A DNA stretch of 17,694 nt from CABRXV01 sp900754955 (GCA_902475005.1 CABRXV010000042.1:1-17694), one strand, 5' to 3'. Counted from the first letter of the stretch, positions 6,644-13,993 are shown. The notes: generated by a model not told the origin, from the sequence alone. Program-made: numbers and translations.

Positions 6644-7495
6644 CTAGAGGACGGGGTAGCTTCCGAGCACCTTCACCTCGCGCAGCTTGAGTCGCAGGCA
6701 GTTGAGCGCTGTCTGCACGACTGGGTCGTTGAGCGATCCCTCGAACTCGATGAAGAACATGTAGTCGCCCATCTGCTGTTTGGTGGGACGCGACTGGATC
6801 ATCGACAGGTCGATGCCGGCGTACGTGAACTCGGAGAGGATCATGTGCAGGGCACCCGCGCGGTTGGTCTGCAGGAACAGCGCGAGCATGATCTTGTTGC
6901 GCGTGCCGGTGAGCGCCTCAGCAGAGCCGGGGCGGCCGATGAGTGCGAACGAGGTCTTGTTGCCGAAGTGGTCCTCGATGTCGGAATACGCGATGCGCGC
7001 GCCGTGCAGCTCCGCGGCAAACGCGTTGGCGATGCCCGCGACATTCGGATCGTTCGCAGCGAGGCGGGCGCCTTCGGCGGTGGACGACGTGGTGAACGTC
7101 GTGCGCCCGGGGAAGCGCTCGTTGAGGAAGCGGCGGCACTGCGCGAGGCCCTGCGGATGCGAGGCGACGCGCGTGATGCTGTCGAGGTTGGCATCGGGGT
7201 GCACCACGAGGCAGTGGTGGATGTCGATCACCTTCTCGCCGAGGATGCTCGCGCTGCTGCGGAAGGCGAAGTTGTCGAGCGTGGCCGTGACGGGTCCCTC
7301 GAGAGAGTTCTCCTTGCCCACGACGCCGTAGGCGGCGTGCCCGCGGTCCACCGCATCGAACACGTCGTCGAACGAAGTGCACTCGAGCAGCTCGGGCTCC
7401 TCGATGCCGAGCTGCTCGGCGAAGGTGAGCGCGGCCTCATGCGTATAGGTGCCGACGGGTCCGAGGAAGGCGATGGTGCGGTCGATATGTGCCAT
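6644..7495 (-). CDS. pheA: Prephenate dehydratase PheA (with ACT domain)
   Basis: A 283-residue monofunctional prephenate dehydratase, converting prephenate to phenylpyruvate in phenylalanine synthesis in the cytoplasm. The catalytic domain opens with FLGPVGTYTHEAAL (10-23) and contains GVVGKENSLEG. The C-terminal ACT domain (about 195-283) contains the RAGALHMIL and IQSRPT blocks that bind phenylalanine in the family, so feedback inhibition is expected. The family's TRF catalytic motif reads TSF here (T181-S182-F183). The ATG at 7495 begins just before the conserved core. The frame is open for 74 more codons, but that extension is Arg/Ala-rich and unlike the family. No strong ribosome binding site is seen at the chosen start. 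Confidence 0.92.
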   Translation of the reverse strand: MAHIDRTIAFLGPVGTYTHEAALTFAEQLGIEEPELLECTSFDDVFDAVDRGHAAYGVVGKENSLEGPVTATLDNFAFRSSASILGEKVIDIHHCLVVHPDANLDSITRVASHPQGLAQCRRFLNERFPGRTTFTTSSTAEGARLAANDPNVAGIANAFAAELHGARIAYSDIEDHFGNKTSFALIGRPGSAEALTGTRNKIMLALFLQTNRAGALHMILSEFTYAGIDLSMIQSRPTKQQMGDYMFFIEFEGSLNDPVVQTALNCLRLKLREVKVLGSYPVL

Positions 7496-7523
7496 GGGCG
7501 GAAGCTTTCTTCTCCGATGTGCC

Positions 7524-7584
7524 GCATCGTGCGCTGCGGCGGCGCGTGGTCTGCTCGATCTGCGGCATCGTGCGCTGCGGCGGC
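7524..7584. repeat. Pair of 20-bp direct repeats upstream of pheA
   Basis: The sequence gcatcgtgcgctgcggcggc occurs at 7524-7543 and again at 7565-7584, with a period of 41 bases, close to four helical turns. It lies in the presumed 5' leader of pheA. It could be tandem protein-binding sites or a small duplication; no known motif is recognised. Confidence 0.75.
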
Positions 7585-7800
7585 TTCTCCCGCCGCTTCC
7601 CATTGCGCAATCCCCTTGGCGGCAAAGCGCCGGATATGGGGGATGGTACGCCTCCGTGCAGCACGGAATGTGCCTGAAGCCCTCGACTGGCAAGCGCAAA
7701 GACGAACCCGCCCGCATGGAAAAACACGTTTGGCGCGCATGCGCGCAGACCTCTATGATACCCGTTTCGGCACGTATGCCCGTTCGAAAACGGGGGTATT

Positions 7801-7826
7801 TGTTACGCGAAAAAGCCCGCGTAACA
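7801..7826. promoter_or_regulatory. Perfect inverted repeat, candidate operator
   Basis: tgttacgcg at 7801-7809 and its exact complement cgcgtaaca at 7818-7826 are separated by eight bases (aaaaagcc). It lies about 40 bases upstream of the candidate -35 box of the hydrogenase operon, a usual place for an activator site. A TTTT follows on the plus strand, so it could alternatively act as a weak terminator-like hairpin, though no gene upstream on that strand needs one. The regulator is unknown. Confidence 0.5.
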
Positions 7827-7867
7827 TTTTCGCGCCATTGACGGCTCTTCCATCACTTTTTCGTCGC

Positions 7868-7895
7868 TTGGCGTTCACAAGCTCTTCACTTTAAT
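7868..7895 (+). promoter_or_regulatory. Candidate promoter of the hydrogenase operon
   Basis: TTGGCG (7868-7873) and TTTAAT (7890-7895) are separated by 16 bases and resemble sigma-70-type boxes (4/6 and 5/6 matches). Transcription would start near 7902, giving a leader of about 46 bases before the hyaA ATG. Confidence 0.4.
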
Positions 7896-7947
7896 GGAAA
7901 ATGTTGTCCATGTGTTAAAGACGAGGACACCTAGAGGAGGTGTACAC

Positions 7948-9210
7948 ATGGAAAACCAGGCCACGATTTCAGAGTTTGATAGCATTCTGACTTCTCGCGG
8001 TGTCACGCGTCGCAGCTTCATGAAGCTCTGCGGTGCCGTTGCGGCTGCCGCTGGGCTCTCCCAGCTCGCCGTTCCGCGCGTTGCTCAGGCTATCGAAGAG
8101 TCTGTGATTGGTGCCACGTCTGGCAATCTCTATCCTGTCATCTGGATCGAGGGTGCGTCCTGCACGGGCTGCACCGAGTCCTTCGCGCAGGTCGAGACGC
8201 CTGATGCGGGCACGGTGGTGCTCGATCTGATCTCCCTGAACTACTCGGAGACGCTGTCGGCTGCCGCGGGCCATTCGATGGAGGAGGCCAAGGCTCAGAC
8301 CATCGAGGCGGGCAACTACATTCTCGTGTACGAGGGAGCTGTCCAGGAGGGTTGGAACGGCAACGCGCTGCGCGTCGCCGGCGAGGTCGGCACCGAGGCG
8401 CTCGTGCATGCCGCCGAGCATGCCAACGCGGTCGTCGCCATCGGCTCCTGCGCCGTCAACGGCGGCTGGCTCGCCGCCCATCCGAACCCGTCGAACGCCC
8501 TCGGCGTCCAGCAGTACCTCGAGAAGGTCGGCATCAACACCACGGTGATCAACGTCCCGGGTTGCCCGGTCAACCCCGAGTGGATCATGGCGGTGCTCGT
8601 CGACGTGGTCATGCTCAAGGACCCGAGCCTGCTCGAGCTCAACAAGTACAACATGCCGGCTGGCATCTTCGATCAGACCGTGCATGACAACTGCGAGCGT
8701 CGCGGTCACTTCGAGAACGGCGAGTTCGTCTACGAGTTCGGCTCCGAGGAAGAGGCCAAGGGCTACTGCCTCTATCCGCTCGGCTGCCGTGGTCCTCAGA
8801 CGCGTTCGACCTGCGGTATCACGATGTGGAACAACCGTCGCTCCTGGTGCGTCCAGGCCGGTTCCCCCTGCATCGGCTGCTGCGAGGCCGTTCCGAGCGA
8901 TCCGGGTCACAACTGGGTCGAGGTCAACACCCCGTTCTACAAGCGTCATCGCGATCTGCGCATCGGCGGCTTCGTGTTCCAGCCGGGCACCGTTGCCCTC
9001 ACGATCACGGGTCTCGTCGCTGCAGCGCTCGTGGTGCACGGCTTCGGTATGAAGAAGACCGGCCGCATGGACGGCGGCGCCGACTTCGAGCCCATCCGCA
9101 AGTGGGACAAGGCGCATCCCGACAACGCCATCGGCCAGTACGCTGATCCCGTCGAGGGCGGCGCGCTGCTCGATGAAGAGCTCAAAGAAGAGAACACGAA
9201 GAAGAACTAA
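7948..9210 (+). CDS. hyaA: [NiFe] uptake hydrogenase small subunit
   Basis: A 420-residue group 1 small subunit that carries electrons from the active site through Fe-S clusters. A Tat signal (TRRSFMK, residues 20-26, then a hydrophobic stretch) directs the folded heterodimer across the membrane. Ligands are visible for the proximal cluster (C72, C75, then GSCA and PGCP), the distal cluster (H246, C249, C274, C280) and the medial cluster (C289, C301 or C308, C311 region). The proximal motif is SCTGC, without the extra cysteines of O2-tolerant enzymes, so an oxygen-sensitive enzyme is expected. A helix at about 347-368 anchors it in the membrane, followed by a soluble acidic tail of about 50 residues. 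The start is set by aggaggtg five bases before the ATG. First gene of the operon; large subunit 15 bases downstream. It resembles coriobacterial group 1 enzymes (possibly HydDB group 1i). Confidence 0.95.
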   Translation: MENQATISEFDSILTSRGVTRRSFMKLCGAVAAAAGLSQLAVPRVAQAIEESVIGATSGNLYPVIWIEGASCTGCTESFAQVETPDAGTVVLDLISLNYSETLSAAAGHSMEEAKAQTIEAGNYILVYEGAVQEGWNGNALRVAGEVGTEALVHAAEHANAVVAIGSCAVNGGWLAAHPNPSNALGVQQYLEKVGINTTVINVPGCPVNPEWIMAVLVDVVMLKDPSLLELNKYNMPAGIFDQTVHDNCERRGHFENGEFVYEFGSEEEAKGYCLYPLGCRGPQTRSTCGITMWNNRRSWCVQAGSPCIGCCEAVPSDPGHNWVEVNTPFYKRHRDLRIGGFVFQPGTVALTITGLVAAALVVHGFGMKKTGRMDGGADFEPIRKWDKAHPDNAIGQYADPVEGGALLDEELKEENTKKN

Positions 9211-9225
9211 GGGAGGTGAGCCTAT

Positions 9226-10917
9226 ATGACACGTTCCGTTATTGATCCGATTACCCGTATCGAGGGTCATCTTCGCGCAGAGATGGAAGTCGAGGACGGC
9301 GTTGTAACCAACGCGTGGGTCTCCGGCGGCTGCTTCCGCGGCATGGAGCTCGTCGTGCAGGACCGCACGCCCGAGGACGCTGCTCAGATCGTCGAGCGCA
9401 TCTGCGGCGTGTGCCCGGTTTCCCATGCGCACGCGTCTTCGATCGCAGGCGAGAAGGCCTACGGCATTACCATTTCCAACAATGCGCGTATCATCCGCAA
9501 CCTCATCGAGGGTGCGCAGTTCCTCCACAGCAACATCCTGTGGTTCTACAACCTTGCGGCGCTCGACTACGTCAACCCGCTCAACGCCCTCGAGGCCAAC
9601 GCGGCTGACGCCATCGACCTCGCGCAGGCTGCCGGCACGTCGATGAACAGCGACCTCATCGCGCTTCAGGAGAAGCTCACCGCGTTCGCTGCCAACGGCC
9701 AGCTGTCCATCTTCTCGGGCAACTGGTTCGGCGCCGACAACGGCACGGCCTACAACCTGCCGCCCGAGCTTGACCTCATCTGCACGGCCCACTACCTCGA
9801 GGCCCTCAAGATGCAGGCGAAGTCCTCCGAGATCGCCGCGCTGCTCGGCGGCAAGATGCCGCACGTCATGACCATCGTTCCGGGTGGCACCGCCTTCGTT
9901 CCCACCGAGCAGAAGCTCGACGATCTCAAGGCGCTCGTCGACGAGGTGTACAACTGGGTTGCCACCACGATGATCCCCGACACGCTCGCGATCGCTCCGT
10001 ACTACGCTCCTGCCCTCAACTTCGGCAAGGGCTGTGGCCGCTACATCGCCTGGGGCGTCTTCGAGGGTGCGGGCTGGCCGTACGGCGAGGACTACATCGA
10101 GCAGATGAAGAACCGCTACCTGCCGATGGCCGTGCTCGACGAGAACTTCACCGTCTCCGACGTGGAGGAGTCGCTCATCACCGAGTATGTGGGTCACTCC
10201 TGGTACAAGGGCGACGGCACCTACACGTCGCCGTATTTCACGACGGAGCCCGAGTTCACCGAGTACTACAAGGAAGGCACCGACACGGTGTCCGACCGCT
10301 ACACCTGGATTAAGTGCCCCGCGTATGACGGCAAGCCCATGGAGGCCGGCTCGATGGCCCGCCTGTTCGCGGCGTATCGTCGCGGCGTGCCGTTCATCGT
10401 CGAGCACATCGACGCCCTCTGCGTCGCGCTTGGCGCTCAGCCGGGTGACCTCAGCGCGTTCCAGAGCACGCTCGGTCGTACCGCCATCCGCCAGGTCGAG
10501 ACGCTCTACATCGCCACGCTCATGCGCGAGTGGGTCGACGAGCTCATGGAGGCCGTCGCTGGCGGCGATTCCGAGTACTTCCGCGAGCCGATGACCATCA
10601 CTGGCAAGGGCACGGGCTTCTGGGAGGCTCCGCGCGGCGCTCTCTATCACAGCGAGGAAGTCAAGGACGGCAAGATCACGGGTTACCAGATCATCATCCC
10701 GTCCACATGGAACCTTGCTCCCATTAACGCCGACGGCGTCCATGGCCCGCTCGAGCAGGCGCTCATCGGCGTGCCGGTCGAGGACATCGAGATGCCGATC
10801 AACGCGCTCCGCACGGTCCACAGCTTCGACCCGTGCACGGCTTGCGCCGTCCACGTGACCGAGCCGAAGACCGGCAAGTCCTTCGAGACGGTTACGAGCC
10901 CCTGGGGGGTGAAGTAA
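9226..10917 (+). CDS. hyaB: [NiFe] uptake hydrogenase large subunit
   Basis: A 563-residue catalytic subunit that oxidises H2 at a Ni-Fe(CN)2CO centre. The N-terminal L1 motif RICGVCPVSH supplies C60 and C63. The C-terminal L2 motif DPCTACAVH supplies C537 and C540. Twenty residues follow His543, ending PWGVK; this is the classic tail removed by a maturation endopeptidase after nickel insertion, and the cut should be between His543 and Val544. It has no signal peptide of its own and would be exported with the Tat-bearing small subunit. A good gggaggtg site precedes the ATG. The cytochrome gene follows after one base. Length is in the normal range for group 1. Confidence 0.96.
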   Translation: MTRSVIDPITRIEGHLRAEMEVEDGVVTNAWVSGGCFRGMELVVQDRTPEDAAQIVERICGVCPVSHAHASSIAGEKAYGITISNNARIIRNLIEGAQFLHSNILWFYNLAALDYVNPLNALEANAADAIDLAQAAGTSMNSDLIALQEKLTAFAANGQLSIFSGNWFGADNGTAYNLPPELDLICTAHYLEALKMQAKSSEIAALLGGKMPHVMTIVPGGTAFVPTEQKLDDLKALVDEVYNWVATTMIPDTLAIAPYYAPALNFGKGCGRYIAWGVFEGAGWPYGEDYIEQMKNRYLPMAVLDENFTVSDVEESLITEYVGHSWYKGDGTYTSPYFTTEPEFTEYYKEGTDTVSDRYTWIKCPAYDGKPMEAGSMARLFAAYRRGVPFIVEHIDALCVALGAQPGDLSAFQSTLGRTAIRQVETLYIATLMREWVDELMEAVAGGDSEYFREPMTITGKGTGFWEAPRGALYHSEEVKDGKITGYQIIIPSTWNLAPINADGVHGPLEQALIGVPVEDIEMPINALRTVHSFDPCTACAVHVTEPKTGKSFETVTSPWGVK

Positions 10918-10918
10918 G

Positions 10919-11605
10919 ATGGCACATCTCGCACATTACCGTGAGGCGCATCCCACCCTGTTCGTGGTGACGCACTGGATCAACCTCATCGCCATGATCG
11001 TGCTGATCATCACCGGCTTCAGCATCCACTTCCCGTTCTGGCCCGAGTTCATGGGCATCGCGCGCGGCGCTCATATTCTCTTCGGCTTCATCCTGTTCCT
11101 CAACTGCATCTTCCGTGTGGTTGCGGCCTTCTTCGTGAAGACCTCTCCCACGGGCGGTACGCGCAAGCAGGTCAAGGACTACAAGACCTGGCTGCCGCAG
11201 AAGGATAACCGTCACCAGGCGCTCGAGTGGATCAAGTACTACCTGTTCCTCAAGAAGGATCATCCGCTCGGAGCCAAGCTTGGTGTTCCGCAGAAGATCA
11301 GCTACCTGCTGATCCCTGTGCTCATCATCGTGATGTTCTGGACGGGCCTGTGCCTGTGGGGTCCCACGATGAACCTCGCTCCCATGTGGGCGACCACCGA
11401 CCTCGTCGGCGGCCTCATGTCGATGCGCATCATCCACTACTTCATGATGTACATCTTCATCGTGTTCATGTTCATCCACATCTATCTGGCCAACGTCGAG
11501 GGCTTTGCCCCCACGGCGCTCATGTTCATCCACAAGGAGCATGGCGGCCTCGTGTACGATCCCGACAAGCACAACATCGTTGGCGAGGATCACGACGTTC
11601 ACTAG
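10919..11605 (+). CDS. hyaC: Hydrogenase cytochrome b subunit
   Basis: A 228-residue membrane protein of the Ni/Fe-hydrogenase b-type cytochrome family (HyaC/HupC, DUF4405/cytochrome b561-like). It would anchor the hydrogenase dimer and pass electrons to the quinone pool. Four hydrophobic helices are visible: about 14-35 (HWINLIAMIVLIITGF), 50-70, 130-150 and 170-200. Candidate heme-ligand histidines are H19 and H52 in the first half and the histidines of IIHYFMM and MFIHIYL in the last helix region. The ATG lies one base after the hyaB stop, with ggggggtga as its ribosome binding site inside hyaB, so the two are translationally linked. A terminator follows 40 bases after its stop. Confidence 0.92.
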   Translation: MAHLAHYREAHPTLFVVTHWINLIAMIVLIITGFSIHFPFWPEFMGIARGAHILFGFILFLNCIFRVVAAFFVKTSPTGGTRKQVKDYKTWLPQKDNRHQALEWIKYYLFLKKDHPLGAKLGVPQKISYLLIPVLIIVMFWTGLCLWGPTMNLAPMWATTDLVGGLMSMRIIHYFMMYIFIVFMFIHIYLANVEGFAPTALMFIHKEHGGLVYDPDKHNIVGEDHDVH

Positions 11606-11645
11606 GCGTGAGCTGCGCATGAGTTAGACGGCGAAGAGCCGTTTG

Positions 11646-11682
11646 GGTTCGGCGGTCCGAAGGGGCCGCCGAACCTGTTTTT
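11646..11682 (+). terminator. Terminator after hyaC
   Basis: A perfect 10-bp stem ggttcggcgg/ccgccgaacc with a 10-base loop is followed by TG and five T. It lies between hyaC and the next two hydrogenase-locus genes. The structural genes would thus be expressed more strongly than the membrane protein and protease downstream, by partial read-through. Confidence 0.8.
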
Positions 11683-11785
11683 AGGCGCCGTTGCACGCGC
11701 TGCGCGCATTCGGGCGACGCGCGTGCCCCACAATGGCTTTGAAACAACTCCGCCGCTGGCGGGATCGGATATGACAGGAGATGAT

Positions 11786-12211
11786 ATGGCGCTTACCGAC
11801 GAGCAGATTCGCGAGGAGAACAAGTTTCTCGAAGGCCTGCCGCGTTTCAACGTGGCGGCGTTCCTGCTGCCGCCCATCTGGGGGCCGGCTCACGGTATTT
11901 GGGCGACGATCCTGTTCTATCCCATCTGGCTGTTCGCCGACAACGCCTTCTATGCCGCCTACGAGCATCCCTCGGTGCTCTCGATCGGCTTGGCGATCAT
12001 CGTGTTCGCGTCGCTGCTCGCCGGCACGGTGGCCTTCGCGATCGTGGGGCAGCCGCTCGCCGCGCATCGCGCCGAGCGCATGGGCATCAGCCGCGAGCGG
12101 TATCTGCGGCGTCAGCGCTATTGGGCGGTGGGCTGCGCGATTGGCGGCGCGGTGATGATCGCGCTCGCGACGTATTACAACCTGGTGATCCGTCCGACGC
12201 TCGGGGCGTGA
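11786..12211 (+). CDS. Small membrane protein of the hydrogenase locus, function unknown
   Basis: A 141-residue protein I cannot assign firmly. After a charged start (ALTDEQIREENKFLEGLPRF) come about three hydrophobic segments: roughly 17-45 (with LLPPIWGPAHGIW), 55-78 and 107-125. A positively charged loop (HRAERMGISRERYLRRQR) separates the last two. The PPIWGPAHGIW block recalls DUF2628-type small membrane proteins. The start at 11786 has caggag five bases upstream; ATG 11771 in the same frame is an alternative. Its stop overlaps the most upstream possible start of the protease gene, so the two are translationally close. Lying between cytochrome b and the maturation protease, it may help assembly or membrane insertion of the hydrogenase; this is context only. 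Confidence 0.75.
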   Translation: MALTDEQIREENKFLEGLPRFNVAAFLLPPIWGPAHGIWATILFYPIWLFADNAFYAAYEHPSVLSIGLAIIVFASLLAGTVAFAIVGQPLAAHRAERMGISRERYLRRQRYWAVGCAIGGAVMIALATYYNLVIRPTLGA

Positions 12212-12231
12212 TGACGATGGGAGAGCATACG

Positions 12232-12759
12232 ATGGACCAGGCGACCGCCGCTGACGTGTCGCGCAGGATCGCGGTACTCTGCGTGGGCAACAAGCTCATG
12301 CTCGATGACGGCGTCGGACCCGCGGTGTACGAGAGCTTGCTCGAGCGTTACGAGATTCCCGATAACGTGAAGCTCTTCGACATCGGCTGTTTGAGCATGG
12401 AAATGATCTCGTGCGTCGATGAGTTCGATGTGGTGATGACCGTCGACGCGGTCGACGGCACGGGTCAGGAACCGGGCACGGTGTTTCGCTTCAAGCCCGA
12501 TGACATGGCGCGCCATGCAGGCGCGAACGCGTCGCTGCACGACCTCAAGCTCGTCGACCTGTTCGACGCCGCCACGCTGCTCGGCTACGAGGCGGAGGGG
12601 CTCTGTCTCGGCATGCAGGTGGACAACTCCTCGCCCGCGTGCGTGACGATCGGTCTTACGCCGAAGGTTCACGCAGCGCTGCCGCTGCTTGTCGACGTGG
12701 TGGCGGGTGAGCTCACGCGTCTGGGTTCGCCGCTCACGCCGAAGGAGCAGGCTGACTGA
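12232..12759 (+). CDS. hyaD: Hydrogenase maturation protease (HyaD/HybD/HycI family)
   Basis: A 175-residue nickel-dependent endopeptidase expected to clip the C-terminal tail of the large subunit. Family features are the opening VGNKLMLDDGVGP (about 18-30, with D25/D26 in the Ni-binding position), TVDAVDG (D72 region) and SLHDL (H103), giving the three metal-binding residues of the family. The start at 12232 is preferred because gggag lies eight bases upstream. ATG 12211, overlapping the stop of the preceding gene, and ATG 12217 are in the same frame. It is the only maturation gene in the window; hypABCDEF are not present here. The gene converges with nth 21 bases downstream. Confidence 0.9.
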   Translation: MDQATAADVSRRIAVLCVGNKLMLDDGVGPAVYESLLERYEIPDNVKLFDIGCLSMEMISCVDEFDVVMTVDAVDGTGQEPGTVFRFKPDDMARHAGANASLHDLKLVDLFDAATLLGYEAEGLCLGMQVDNSSPACVTIGLTPKVHAALPLLVDVVAGELTRLGSPLTPKEQAD

Positions 12760-12780
12760 TCGGCGCAGATCGGTTTTCCC

Positions 12781-13440
12781 CTACGCTTTACCGCAGCTCG
12801 GACAGAACTCCTTGACGGGGCATTCGAGGCAGCGCGGATTGCGTGCGCGGCAGAAATCGCGGCCGAAATGCACCCACTGGTGGTTGATGTAGAGCCAGTC
12901 GCGCTGCGGGTAGATCTTGAGCAGCTTCGCCTCGGTCTTCGCGGGCGTGTCGTCGTTGCGCGTGGCGAAGCGCAGGCGGTGCGCGATGCGGAACACGTGC
13001 GTGTCGACGGCGATGCCTTGGGGGTTCTTGAATGCTTCGCACATCACGACGTTCGCGGTTTTGCGTCCCACGCCGGGGAGCTTCTGCAGCGCGTCGACGT
13101 CGTTGGGCACCTCGCCGCCGAAGTCGGCGAGCAGCATCTGCGCGAGCGCAACGAGGCTCTTCGCCTTTGCGCGGAAGAAGCCGAGCGAGTGGATGATCTC
13201 CTCGATGTCGGCGGGGCTCGCCGCGGCCATCTTCTCGGGCGTGCCGTATGCGGCAAACAGCGCGGGCGTCACCTTGTTCACGGCGGCGTCGGTGCACTGG
13301 GCCGAGAGCACTACCGCCACGGTCAGCTGAAACGGGGTGAGGTAATCGAGCGAGCAGGCGCCCTCGCCGTACAGGTCGAACATGCGCTCTTCAATGAGCT
13401 GGGCGCGTTCTCGTTTGGCGGTAAGCGATTCGTAAGCCAT
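12781..13440 (-). CDS. nth: Endonuclease III (DNA glycosylase/AP lyase)
   Basis: A 219-residue HhH-GPD base-excision repair enzyme that removes oxidised pyrimidines and nicks abasic sites. The helix-hairpin-helix LPGVGRKTANV (121-131) contains catalytic Lys127. VDTHVFR contains the catalytic Asp (D146). The C-terminus has the complete [4Fe-4S] motif C197-x6-C204-x2-C207-x5-C213. Length matches the family. The ATG at 13440 is preceded on its strand by aaagg at a suitable distance. It follows the DUF1648-type gene by 12 bases and is probably co-transcribed with it. Its intact cluster contrasts with the cluster-less MutY in the same window. Confidence 0.96.
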   Translation of the reverse strand: MAYESLTAKRERAQLIEERMFDLYGEGACSLDYLTPFQLTVAVVLSAQCTDAAVNKVTPALFAAYGTPEKMAAASPADIEEIIHSLGFFRAKAKSLVALAQMLLADFGGEVPNDVDALQKLPGVGRKTANVVMCEAFKNPQGIAVDTHVFRIAHRLRFATRNDDTPAKTEAKLLKIYPQRDWLYINHQWVHFGRDFCRARNPRCLECPVKEFCPSCGKA

Positions 13441-13452
13441 GGTGTGCCTTTC

Positions 13453-13827
13453 TTAAAGCGCCGACTGAATTTGTGCGAATATGCTGATCATGCAGAACAC
13501 GAACACGAGGTCGAGGAACACGCCCGTTCCGAGAAGGAGGGGGCGCGTCGCGCGTCTGCTCACGCCGTGCACGAGGCCGCGATCGTAGAGCGCGTCGCTG
13601 AACAGGTACATCGCGAACATGAGCAGGTTCGCGCCTCCCATGATGGCGGCGATGACGTAGAGCTCGAGAGGGGAGCCGTAACGGTTCGCGTTGCCTTCGA
13701 GGTCGAAATGCAACGGGACCTGCTCGATGCCGGGCGGCAGCAGCGCGATGACGCCTGCCGCGATGGCGAAGGGCGCAGCGACGATTGCTGCCCAGGCGAG
13801 CATTGCGAGAGGATGCGGCAGTTTCAC
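13453..13827 (-). CDS. DUF1648-like small membrane protein
   Basis: A 124-residue hydrophobic protein. It has an N-terminal helix (about 6-28, ending LLPPG), then VPLHFDLEGNANRYGS, which matches the lP-x-vp-x-HFd-x-G signature of DUF1648, the N-terminal part of SdpI-type immunity proteins. Two further helices follow (about 55-75 and 95-118). The GTG start at 13827 has ggagg seven bases upstream on its strand. It precedes nth and diverges from mfd. SdpI proteins protect against the SDP toxin, but this short form lacks the rest of SdpI, so a specific role is not claimed. Confidence 0.75.
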   Translation of the reverse strand: MKLPHPLAMLAWAAIVAAPFAIAAGVIALLPPGIEQVPLHFDLEGNANRYGSPLELYVIAAIMGGANLLMFAMYLFSDALYDRGLVHGVSRRATRPLLLGTGVFLDLVFVFCMISIFAQIQSAL

Positions 13828-13899
13828 GGCTCGTCCTCCTTTCCTTCTGCCATTGAGATTCGATTGCTGTTCCGATTATCCCGCAGGGAAACGCTGTTG

Positions 13900-13905
13900 T
13901 ACAAT
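13900..13905 (+). promoter_or_regulatory. Possible -10 box of mfd
   Basis: TACAAT at 13900-13905, preceded by TTG, stands out in the 166-base gap between the divergent genes. No good -35 box is seen at 16-18 bases upstream. Transcription would begin near 13912, just before the hairpin at 13916-13939. Confidence 0.35.
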
Positions 13906-13915
13906 AGCCGAGCTC

Positions 13916-13939
13916 GCCGTGCGTTGTCGTACGGCTTTT
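13916..13939 (+). terminator. Hairpin with T-run in the mfd leader (possible attenuator)
   Basis: gccgtgcg pairs with cgtacggc over eight positions (one G-U), with loop ttgt, followed by four T. It lies about 55 bases before the mfd start and right after a candidate -10 box, so it may modulate mfd transcription or stabilise its 5' end. Confidence 0.4.
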
Positions 13940-13993
13940 CGTGTTTCTTCGATTCGCGCGTCGCGCCGATCGGCTTGTCTTTACGGAGGACGT

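Larger units (their letters stand above)
7496..7947. promoter_or_regulatory. Divergent intergenic control region between pheA and the hydrogenase operon
   Basis: This 452-base gap has no convincing gene. From left to right it holds a direct repeat of about 20 bp (7524-7543 and 7565-7584), a 15-base palindrome (7653-7667, tccgtgc-a-gcacgga), a 14-base palindrome gcgcgcatgcgcgc (7733-7746), a minus-strand TATCAT that could be a pheA -10 box (7760-7755), a 6-bp hairpin (7779-7794), a perfect 9-bp inverted repeat (7801-7826), and a candidate hydrogenase promoter (7868-7895). The right half is clearly richer in A/T than the flanking genes, as expected for promoter DNA. Confidence 0.6.

Noticed and set aside
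7496..7717. N-terminal extension of PheA by 74 codons, or a phenylalanine leader peptide
   Set aside because: The extension is Arg/Ala/Cys-rich, unlike PheA, and has no run of Phe codons expected of a classic attenuator peptide.
7733..7746. 14-base palindrome gcgcgcatgcgcgc
   Set aside because: Alternating GC palindromes arise easily in GC-rich DNA; without a second copy or partner it does not merit its own claim.
7969..10854. Long minus-strand open frame (about 961 codons) opposite hyaA and hyaB
   Set aside because: Antisense shadow of two clearly identified hydrogenase genes; no domain is recognisable.
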